The translations under genes and the position numbers were made by a program. A DNA stretch of 64,000 nucleotides from Caulochytrium protostelioides (lineage: Eukaryota; Chytridiomycota; Caulochytriomycetes; Caulochytriales; Caulochytriaceae), in contig ML014140.1 of assembly GCA_003615045.1 (NCBI GenBank), positions 62,001 to 126,000 on the forward strand. Direction: 5' to 3'. Shown in pieces: positions 55,280 to 64,000 of the stretch (within the stretch, counting starts at the first letter, position 1; the number at the start of each line of letters is the position of its first letter). Below the pieces are notes generated by a model. The model was not told the DNA's origin. It searched no databases and saw only the letters and a program-made list of their open reading frames with translations.

Positions 55280-58200
55280 GATGGCGGCGGCGGCGGCGCC
55301 GGGGTAGCGCTCGAGATGGGCGGTCCACGTGAATGGCCGGTAGCCAAGAAAGGGGGAAGGAAGGGGAGGGCGATCGCAGGCAGAGCCGTCGGTGCGTCCG
55401 GGATGCTCGCCGCGGAGAATGGGAGATGGAAGCGCGAGGAAGACGGCACCCTCGAGCCTGAGGATGACCGGACAGGTGTTCACGACCCGCAGAAAGAAAC
55501 AGGCCGCGCTGATGGGACAGGGTGCTTGAAGCGGGGCCCCGGATGAGGAAGACCAGAACCGGATGGGCAGCAGGCCAGGAGCGATCGGCAAGAAGGAAGA
55601 AGGGAAGGAGCGGCGAGCACGTGGCGCAAGGATGCCTCGCGCGCCACGGGTTCGTGGCGCTACGTGAAGGGGTCGTCGACAGACGGGGTCGTCGGATCGG
55701 TCCGTCGCGAGCTGTCGGTAGCGGCGTGCGAGTCCAGGAACTCGCTCGCGTCGGAAAGCGACTACACACGGGTGCCGGCGTCGGAGTCGGCGTCGGAGTC
55801 GGAGTCGGCGTCGGAGTCGGAGTCGGAGTCGGAGTCGGAGTCGGAGTCGGAGTCGGAACTCGGCAAGCCGGAATCAGGTCACGGAGGCGGCGGGCGCACA
55901 CCAGGGATCGCCAGGGATCGGAGGTACAATCAAGCAGCGCTTGTCCCACACACGACCGCAGACCGACGTCACAACCCTCCGCCGCATAGAGGGAATGGAG
56001 GACGGATGGGTGAGTCGGCGAATCGGCGAATCGGCGTATCGGCGGCTCAGGCGGCGCGGTGATCACTCGTCAGCGCAGCCGGGATCGGGCCATCCAAAGC
56101 CGGAATCGACGAAGGATGGGCGTCATGCGCGGCAGGTGGCGCGTGGCGGCAGAACGTTGTCAGGCTGCCTTTTTTTTTCGCCCGCCGAACGACTGCGGAA
56201 GTATGGCAGTATGGAACGCATCCGAAGGGAGGCATTCCCCGGGACCAGGAGGCGCGCCGAAAGGATCAAACGCCTCGCGGCGCTGCGGCCGATGCCCTGA
56301 AAAAACGCCACCGACGCGGCGATCGTTCGAGGCGAAGTCTCCGGCAGCCGGTGGGAAGTGCGGAGCCGGAGCAATGCTGGCAAGACGGCCGTCACGCGGT
56401 CACGCGGTGATGGGGGAATGGACGAGGCCAGCGCATCCGCCAGCCATCAGCGACGACGACGCGACACGGTGAATGCGGGCGGGCAGCGCCAGCGGTCTCG
56501 ACGACCGCCGCTGCGCATTTCGCATCCACGGGCCAGCAACGACGATGGCGCGACGCCCTCGCATGCTCCCTCGACGGCCGCCGTTCATCCATCTATTCGG
56601 CATCCGTCCGGTGTGAATAGGCCTGCCCTGCTGGAACGTCAGACCGCTACGGCCGGTCAGGCGATCCCCATCGCTCGTCGATGTCCTATGGTCCAGGGCC
56701 GGCGACCAGCCGCCAGCAGCCATCGGCCCTTGGCCCCGTGGGCGAGGAGCCCTGCGTCTCCCTCGTGAACCGCGGATGGCCTGTGGATCTGGCCGCTCGC
56801 AGCCGGTTTGGCGGTGAGGGTGTCGAACCCCTTGCGCAGCGTGTCCTCGGGCAGCGCGATTTTCTCCCATGCCCATGCCCATGCCCATACCGGAGAGAGT
56901 GACAGGGAGGGGTTTGCTTGGTTGCGCACTCCGTGGCCGTGGCAGGAACGACGTCCGATGCGGTGGATTTCTGATGTTTAGTTTCTTGGGGCTGTCGCTC
57001 TTCCGAAGGGCTTCTCGATGTTTCTCACCTTTGCCTGTTGGGTCTGAGGCCCCGCTGCCGCGGCTCGACGGTGATGAGCGGCGCCCTTTCTTTTACGACG
57101 ATCGGCCCGCTGCCGCCCCCTCGATCGCGCCGCGCTCACCCGGGGTGAGGACGGAGCCGGCATGTGCCTACGCCAGCGTCGCGTCAGATACCGATAGCGC
57201 GCTGGGGATGGTGCTGCGGCCGCGTTCGCGGCATCGGCCACCGTGATCAATCCATGCGAGAGACGCGGATGACGTCGTTGCCATCCGCATGGTCGTGCCA
57301 CTGATCTCCAGCATGCTTTGGCGATCGACGCCTCCTGCTGGGTTCTCGCGGTCGCTGGCCAGGTGACAACGACCAAGACAGAATGCATGCCCGAGCTTGC
57401 CTTCATGTCATTGTCTTGTCCCTGACGGCGGGATGGGCAGGCATGGGTCTGGCCTTGCGCGGCGCCGGGCAGCCTGGCCTGGCGCCTTGCGCCTCGCGAC
57501 TGCGCAGATCAAACGCGCTACGCATGGAATCATCGATGGCACGTGGGCAGGAAAAGGGAAAGCGGTGGGCTGATCGAGCGGCGAGGGCCGGCGGCACGGG
57601 CGGGCACGTTGCTCAGCCGCAACGCGCTCGCCCGGGCCACGGCACGCCGCGGCACACCACCCGGCGGCGAGCCGTGGCCCAGCGCCCAGGATCGGTGTCC
57701 GCGGTGTCCGCGGCATCGGCGTCTGCCGACGAGCGACGGCGCGGCGATCGGCTGTCTTAGCCGGAGGATCGGCTGGGCGCGGCGGCACCGGCCGCCGTCC
57801 ACGCTCCGGACCGCGTGCATGGGGCTCGCGCGAAGGCCACGCGGCGTCCTCCTCTTGCGGCGACGGCGGCGGGATCCGCGGCACCGCTGGGGTATGGCCA
57901 GGGAAGCCGCTTGAGACGACGCGCTGAGCGGCAGTTGGCGCGACGGTTCCGCACGCGACGAAAAAAAAAAAAAAGGAACCCGCACGGCGCCGTCGTTCGC
58001 ATCGAGTGGGATCCTGGGCACGGCATCCCTGATCGACGGTTGTCTTGCACGCCCACGAAGGCGCCGTTCCTCGTTTTTTGTCTTTCCGCTCGTCCGATCC
58101 TCATACCGCGCATGATCCCTCGACGCCGACGCAGTCCGCGATTTCCTTGATCGAACCGGCCGACACGACGCGGCGTCCGACACCCTGATCCGACGACGAC

Positions 58201-58449
58201 GACCACGGCGGCGACGACGCAAGCTGATCCAAGGCCGCGTGTGGTGAGATCCGCTTTGTCGCCCGTTGCCACGGACGGCCGCCGAAGGCGTTCGCCCGCC
58301 GTGCCGGCCACGTCCACGTGAAGCACGCGTCCCGCGGCTGTCCGGTGAACCTCCCCGTTGCCCCTGACTCCTCCGGCAACGACCCGGCCAGCGGGTGCCT
58401 GGCTGTTCCCCCGCTGCCGATCGAGCCCTGACGCTTCCGACGCGACGCG
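55280..58449. other. long intergenic region, divergent promoters (54158 gene and MAPK 1)
   Basis: About 3.2 kb. It contains a GTCGGA hexamer array (55776-55860), GAATCGGC repeats (about 56010-56045), four CCCATG hexamers (about 56866-56892), a run of about 15 A at 57959-57974 and GC-rich sequence elsewhere. No gene with believable composition was found on either strand. Confidence 0.45.
55776..55860. repeat. GTCGGA hexamer tandem array
   Basis: About 13-14 units of GTCGGA with some GTCGGC variants, forming an uninterrupted stretch of roughly 80 bases. It is translated as alternating dipeptides in every frame (Ser-Glu, Val-Gly), so the long open frames across it are a by-product of the repeat. 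Confidence 0.85.
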
Positions 58450-60007
58450 ATGTCCTCATCGTCCGCGCGCCCTGCGGCGCCCTCCATGCAGTTCCCGACA
58501 CTCATCGACCAGAAGTACCGGCTGATCCGGGAGCTCGGGCAGGGCGCGTACGGCGTCGTCTGCGCGGCACGCAATACCGAAACCGGCCAGGAGGTCGCGA
58601 TCAAAAAGGTCACGAAGGTCTTCGAGAAGGCTATTCTGGCCAAGCGCGCCTTGCGCGAGCTGAAGCTCCTCAGGCATTTCCACGGCCACGAGAATGTAAG
58701 AATGGCACCGGGCGCGTTTCCGAAGCCACGGCGACCCCCCGAGGGGGGTGCTGGAAACGCGCGGGATCCGTCTTTCCTCATGTCGACGTAGTCGATGCGA
58801 TGGAACCCTGCGACTCACGTGTTTGCTTGCTTGCTTGCTTGCTTGTTTGCTCATCATTGCTTGCGCATCGTTCCCTCAGATCATTGCCATTCTCGATATG
58901 GAAATCGCGGATGCCAACGAATTTAATGAGATCTACTTGGTGCAGGAGCTCATGGAAGCCGACTTGCACCAGATCATTCGGTCCGAGCAGCCGCTGACGG
59001 ACGCGCACTTCCAGTACTTCATTTACCAGATCTGTCGTGGCCTCAAGTATATCCACTCCGCCCAGGTGCTCCACCGCGACCTGAAGCCGGGCAACCTGCT
59101 CGTCAATGCGGACTGCGAGCTCAAGATCTGTGACTTTGGACTCGCCCGCGGCTTCTCGGCCCAGCCCGACAGCCATGCCGGGTTCATGACCGAGTATGTC
59201 GCCACGCGGTGGTACCGCGCGCCCGAGATCATGCTGTCGTTCCGCTCGTACACGAAAGCCATCGACATGTGGTCCATCGGCTGCATCTTCGCGGAGCTGC
59301 TCGGCGGCAAGCCGCTGTTCAAGGGCCGCGACTACGTGGACCAGCTGAACCAGATCCTGGCGGTGCTCGGCACGCCGGACGACGAGACCCTGCGCCGTGT
59401 CGGGTCCGAGCGCGCGCAGCTGTACATCCGGAGCCTGCCGCCGTCGCCGAAAGTCGCGTTCGCGACCATGTTCCCGCGCGCGCCGCCGCTCGCCATCGAC
59501 CTGCTGGAGAAGCTGCTGCAGTTCGATCCGGCCGCCCGCATCACCGTCGAGGAAGCCCTCGCCCACCCCTACCTGGAAGCCTACCACGACGTCGACGACG
59601 AGCCCTCGCACCCGCGGCCCTTCGACTTCTCCTTCGAGTCCCTCGAGACGCTGGATGAGATGCGGCAGATGATCGCGCACGAGGTCATGCAGTACAAGGC
59701 GCAGCAGGTCGCCGGCGGCGCGACACCGGGCGCCGGCGTCGGCGAGGCGGCCGCCGCCGCCGCGACGACCGCTCCCGCCGCGACGGCAGCGGCCGCAGCG
59801 ACATCGCCGGATCCGCTCGGCGAGGCGGCGGCGGCCGTGGGCGCGAACGCGTCTGGCGCCACGGGCAGCAATGCGCCCATGCACGCGCGGCCGCAGCAGC
59901 CGCTGGCCGGCCCGACGCGCGACCAGATCCCCGATGTCCCGCGCGACGACGCCGACGAGCACGGCGTCATGGACATTGACGAGGAGCTCCGCATGCGCGA
60001 GCAATAA
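58450..60007 (+). CDS. SLT2: MAP kinase, SLT2/MPK1 (cell-wall integrity) type, paralogue 1
   Basis: Proposed exons 58450-58695 and 58880-60007, with a 184-nt intron (donor AAT|GTAAGAA, acceptor TTCCCTCAG). The joined 457-residue protein reads [17 protein letters not shown] across the junction. Kinase features: GQGAYGVV glycine loop, VAIKK lysine, HRDLKPGN catalytic loop, DFG, the TEY activation motif at T186-E-Y188 ([16 protein letters not shown]), and [19 protein letters not shown], which is typical of the SLT2/MPK1 branch. The C-terminal ~110 residues are Ala/Gln-rich and end in an acidic tail. It would be switched on by a dual-specificity MKK during cell-wall stress. The intron holds a TTGC tetramer run (58823-58850) and a CCCCCCGAGGGGGG inverted repeat (58736-58749). 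Confidence 0.94.
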
Positions 60008-61017
60008 GATTTATAGCCCTTTCCCTCTTGCTGTTGATTCTGATTTCGATCGTGATCGTGGTCGTGTGTAAAGCGAACCCCTCGAGCCGAAACGCGCGGA
60101 AGCGAGGTATGAACCGCGGGCTCGACACATGGTTGATGGGATGTGGATGCGAACTTGGGAGCAAACACCGCGAGAAGTCAACCTACTCTGACAGAGGGTC
60201 GACCTGGTGTTTCAGACCTCGTCATAGCGTGGTCTGACGAGACGACTATGTGAAACAGATGCCGCCGGATGCCATCATCATCTAGCCATCGTTTGATGAG
60301 AGGGAAGATCGTGTGGGTCTGAGCCTCTGCTATGGGCGAGGTGGGCGATTGTGATCGCACCGGCGTCTCGCCACCGTGGCACCGCCACGACCGTTTCTCG
60401 TCATAACGCTTCTTCCCGTTCGATGCGTTCGATTGGCCTGATTCAGGCTGCCTGATTCGTGACTCACGGCGCATGCCGAATGCCGACAGCGGCCGCAGGA
60501 GAACGCGGCCTGCGGCTCCATTCACCGGCGGTGGCCCGCGCGTCGGCGATCCCTGTCGTCGCCCGTCGCCACGCCCTCTCGTGTGGTCGTCGCTTGGTTC
60601 GAGCGCCAGGCGGCGAGCGTCCGGCGGCGGCGGCGGCGGCGGTCCGGCGAGGCGCCTCTCGTGCACCCGCCGCGCCGATCCTGCCGAGGCGGTCGGCCGA
60701 ACCGTGGTGAATCGCTCGCGACCGCCGCATCGCTCACCGCCATCGCGTGCGCTTCGTGCCATGAATCTCCGCGAGGCACGCGCGTCCGCGTCCGCGTGCG
60801 GTGATCGCTCGCCGACGGGCTGGCGCCGGTCCATGCCACCTAGCCAGCCGGGGGACGAACGCCGCCCGGCGATGGGGCGCCTCTCACCCGCCGCCCGCGA
60901 CGGCCGCCGCCGCCGCCGCTCATCGTGGGCGCGCGCCGTGGTGTTGGACGCCCGAAGGCGGCCGCGATGTTGCCCGCGGCCTCCGCGGTCGGCCCGCGTC
61001 CTTTGCGTTGGATCCCT

Positions 61018-61090
61018 TCGGCATCGGCATCGGCATCGGCATCGGCATCGGCATCGGCATCGGCATCGGCATCGGCATCGGCATCCGGCA
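61018..61090. repeat. GGCATC hexamer tandem array
   Basis: About 12 perfect GGCATC units followed by degenerate GGCATCC/GCATCCG units to about 61125. Perfect units suggest recent slippage. Confidence 0.85.
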
Positions 61091-61854
61091 TCCGCATCCG
61101 GCAGCGGCATCCGGCATCCGGCAGCGGCGGCCAGGCCAGGCCAGAATTGGCGAGCACGACAGGTGACGGAGGACCCTCCCGCGGCATCCACGGGTCGGGA
61201 TCTCGGCGGCGTGCGGCCGCACGCGACGGCGCGGGTCGGCCGGCAGACCCCACTCCGGTGCCGCCGCCGGCATACCGCCGCGCGAGCCCCTTCCTGGCGG
61301 GATCGGATCGGAGGCGGCGGCCGCCCGCGGCGCACGGCGTTCTGGAAGGCACGCTCCCGCCGTCGGCGAGCCATGGCCGTGGCGCCGCGTCGCGCTGCGT
61401 GCCGCGTGGGCCCGGGTGGCCACCCCGTGGCGAACGACGCGGCGGCACACGGTGGGCGGCCCGAAAGCGACCCTGCGAGGCGTCCACGTCGCGATGGCCG
61501 TGGGCGACGCCCAACGGCGACCGGGCCTGCCAGCGAACGGAGGCGACGGCGACGGGAGGATCGGCGCCTGCCGCCGCGGCGCTCCCGAGGAGGCCGCGTG
61601 ATCACGCATGGCGAACCGAGGCGACGGCCGCGGCATGGCCGTCCAAGATCTGCTTCTCGCACGTCTTCAAGAACCGAACATCCCAGCACCAGCTCGTTTC
61701 CCGGTTCCTCTTGACCCCTGTTGCCATTCGGGGTGCCGGCCAACCCGATTCCCGATCGTCGTCTCGCCGATCCTGCTGCGCGGTCCATGCTCTTTTGCCG
61801 TGCTCATTGGATCCCTCGCCGCCACCGTTCTACCGTTCTCCCACTCTCGGACTC

Positions 61855-61908
61855 CGCTGATTCGCTGATTCGCTGATTCGCTGATTCGCTGATTCGCTGA
61901 TTCGCTTC
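61855..61908. repeat. ATTCGCTG octamer array in the MAP kinase 2 promoter
   Basis: Six tandem units of ATTCGCTG, ending about 105 bases before the start codon of the second MAP kinase. The units are identical. A related but degenerate GAATCGGC series is at about 56010-56045. Confidence 0.85.
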
Positions 61909-62011
61909 GCTGCAGCGCTGGTCGACCCCGCCCACCGCGGCCGATCCTTCCATTGTTTTCCCGGCAGTTCCCGCTGTCGTACCCTGCGACCACCTCTGTC
62001 TGGCCGCCATC

Positions 62012-63434
62012 ATGAAGATGGGCGAGCTGAACGCTCCCGAATCGCTTCTGCGCAAGTATGACGTGATCCGGGAGCTCGGCCAGGGCGCTTACGGCCTCGT
62101 CGTCTGCGCCCGCCACAAGGAGACCGGCCAGGAGGTCGCCATCAAGAAGGTCCAGCGCATTTTTGAGAAACCCATCCTCGCGAAGCGCGCGTTGCGCGAA
62201 ATCAAGCTGCTGCGCCACTTCAATGGCCATGACAACGTAAGGCTTCTTAGGACGGATGGATCCGAGTCGGTGGACCCTGTGATACAGTGGATACATTGGG
62301 AGGCTCGATGAACTCACACACCATGACGGAGACGCTATGCTGCTCTGGCGGTGGCTACTGTTGCTGTTGTCGCTGTTGCTGCTACTGCTCTTGGGACGGA
62401 ATGGCCGATGATTGCAGATCATCTCCATCCTCGACATGGAAGTCGCCGATGCGCGCAACTTTAACGAGATCTACTTGGTGCAGGAGCTCATGGAAGCCGA
62501 TCTCTACCAGATCATCCGATCAGGCCAGCCCCTGAACGATGCGCACTTCCAGTTCTTTGTCTACCAGATCTGCCGTGGCCTCAAATATATCCACTCCGCC
62601 AACGTCTTGCACCGCGACCTGAAGCCGGGCAACCTGCTCGTGAACGCCGACTGCCTGCTCAAGATCTGCGACTTTGGCCTGGCACGCGGGCTCAACGCCT
62701 CGGAGGCCGGGTTCATGACCGAGTATGTCGCCACGCGATGGTACCGCGCGCCCGAGATCATGCTGTCGTTCAAGAGCTACACGCGCGCGATCGACATGTG
62801 GTCCGTGGGCTGCATCTTCGCGGAGCTGCTCGGCGGCAAGCCGCTGTTCAAGGGCCGCGACTACGTGGACCAGCTGAACCAGATCATCGCGGTGCTCGGC
62901 ACGCCGGACGACATGACGCTGCGCCGGATCGGCTCGCAGCGCGCGCAGATGTACATCCAGTCGCTGCCGAAACAGCGCAAGGTGCCGTGGACGACGATCT
63001 ACCCGAACGCGACGCCGCAGGCGATCGACCTGCTCTCGAAGCTGCTGACCTTCGACCCGGCGGCGCGCATCACGGTCGAGGAGGCGTTGATGCACCCGTA
63101 CCTCGAGGCCTACCAGGACTCGGAGGACGAGCCGGTGCACGAGCGCGCGTTCGACTTTACCTTCGAGGAGCTCGACTCGGTGGACCGCATCAAGACGGCC
63201 ATCCAGGAGGAGGTGCTCACGTGGAAGACGAGCAAGATGGCGGTCGCGGGCGCCGACGGCAAGGCCGACGCGGCCGCGGGCAAGCCCGACGCCGAGAAGC
63301 TTGGCGCGCGGCCGGCCGAGCCGCTGCCGGGCCGCAAGGACCTCGGCGATGTGCCGGAGAGCGACGCGATTGACGAGCCGCTTTCGAATCCCAACGACCT
63401 GGACGCCGAGCTCGCCCACAAGCAGACCGCTTAA
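62012..63434 (+). CDS. SLT2: MAP kinase, SLT2/MPK1 type, paralogue 2
   Basis: Proposed exons 62012-62236 and 62418-63434, with a 181-nt intron (donor AAC|GTAAGGC, acceptor GATTGCAG) at exactly the same codon position as in paralogue 1 ([16 protein letters not shown]). The protein has 413 residues. It has the glycine loop [27 protein letters not shown] at T176-E-Y178, and the same [18 protein letters not shown] block. The catalytic domains of the two paralogues are nearly colinear, with most differences in the activation-loop flank (RGLNASEAG versus [12 protein letters not shown]) and the C-terminal tails. The shared intron position and tandem orientation show a local duplication. Both keep all catalytic residues, so both should be active. 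The intron contains a TGTTGC/TGCTGC repeat near 62355-62390. Confidence 0.94.
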
Positions 63435-64000
63435 GCTGCGCTCCGCCTCTCTGCGTCCAGGCCCCCTTTCCTCCTCGCGTCCATGTCGGCCACCCCGTGG
63501 CTAGGCCCTGGATGCGCTTCCGCTCCCTCTATGCTCAATGATATCTCGTCGGAACAGCGGTCTCGGGAATGGGAGGAGGGTATGGGGGGTATGGAAGGGT
63601 CTGCGACCTCATCCGCGGGGAGGGCCGTGCGCCTCCATGGACAACGCCAGGCTGGGGAGGGAGCACGCCATGCGAGGCCCATGAGGCCGCCGCGTCGCGT
63701 CGCGTGGCGTCGCGTGGCTGCGCCGTCCACGACCTGGGCTCCCACCCCGTGCTGCAGGGCCACCGTGGCGGCTGGCGGGGAGGTGGGAGCAAAAGCAAAG
63801 CGGGGTCACACGCGTCCGGCGGGAGCCGGTCCGGCGGAACGCCGGCGGCCGGGAGACCCGCACGCTGAGCGACGCGGAGTCGACGGCTTCGGCGGCTTCG
63901 ACGGCAGCGTCGACAACGGCCTCGATCGCGTCGATCCACGCGCGTGTGGGAGGGCTGATAGCCTCCGCGGGGTGGGCGCGGTGATGGCCGCCCGACGCCG
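63435..64000. other. right-edge region, possible partial reverse-strand gene
   Basis: The first part is the 3' UTR of the second MAP kinase. From 64000 back to about 63870 the reverse strand is open with protein-like composition (PPTRAWIDAIEAVVDAAVEA, then EAVDSASLS), so a gene entering from outside the window may end or have an exon here. The evidence is only composition, and nothing identifies a family. Confidence 0.25.

Larger units (their letters stand above)
60008..62011. other. intergenic between the two MAP kinase genes
   Basis: About 2 kb. It holds a GGCATC hexamer array (61018-61090) and an ATTCGCTG octamer array (61855-61908) that lies just over 100 bases before the second MAP kinase start. 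GC-rich open frames on both strands (60178-61860) are artefacts of the repeats and high GC. No gene seen. Confidence 0.5.

Noticed and set aside
55776-61090. Hexamer arrays as CRISPR-like arrays
   Set aside because: Units are adjacent without unique spacers, and this is a eukaryotic nuclear sequence.
60473-61714. 413-codon forward frame between the MAP kinases
   Set aside because: It is held open by the GGCATC array (His-Arg dipeptides) and high GC, and has no conserved motif.

Overview
The window looks like nuclear DNA from a GC-rich, early-diverging, flagellated (zoosporic) fungus. The fungal side rests on SLT2-type MAP kinases, an SNZ-type PDX1, an NPR3 with fungal layout, a TOR kinase, a ubiquitin-L40 fusion and short spliceosomal introns with GTAAGT-like donors. 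The flagellated side rests on an AXDND1-like axonemal protein, a family kept only by organisms with motile cilia. Chytrid-like lineages fit; I cannot name a species from sequence alone.

Layout, left to right. An MBIP-like gene runs off the left edge (-). TAF2 with five C-terminal bromodomains (-, 1372-8889) follows. Then come GDT1/TMEM165 (+, 10277-11381), importin beta KAP95 (+, 12738-16073) and the TOR kinase (-, 16457-24028). From 25335 to 28660 two decayed Fanzor (eukaryotic TnpB-like RNA-guided nuclease) fragments flank the splicing factor YJU2/CWC16 (+, 27136-28281). Next are an AP-1/AP-2 beta adaptin (-, 29057-32973), ubiquitin-RPL40 (+, 35435-35821), NPR3 (-, 36070-39150), AXDND1 (-, 39830-42660), PDX1/SNZ (-, 43606-44535) and an amino-acid permease (-, 46083-47636). 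A 4.6 kb gene-poor stretch precedes two convergent low-complexity genes (52265-54082 +, 54158-55279 -). Two tandem SLT2-type MAP kinase paralogues (58450-60007 +, 62012-63434 +) close the window.

Gene models. Seven genes were completed by finding short 5' exons that contiguous reading frames miss: GDT1, KAP95, TOR, AP beta, AXDND1 and both MAP kinases. Every inferred coding intron lies in the 5' part of its gene, usually within the first 20-80 codons, a strong 5' bias.

Functional themes. TOR, its GATOR1/SEACIT-type negative regulator NPR3, an amino-acid permease and PDX1 lie within about 32 kb; this may be chance. TAF2 and the MBIP-like protein both point to acetylation-linked transcription. 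The most unusual content is the Fanzor remnant pair. Copy A keeps 313 codons of the RuvC nuclease half in one frame, broken only by four TAG codons. Copies A and B share a 3' segment with hairpin potential where the guide-RNA scaffold of such elements would lie.
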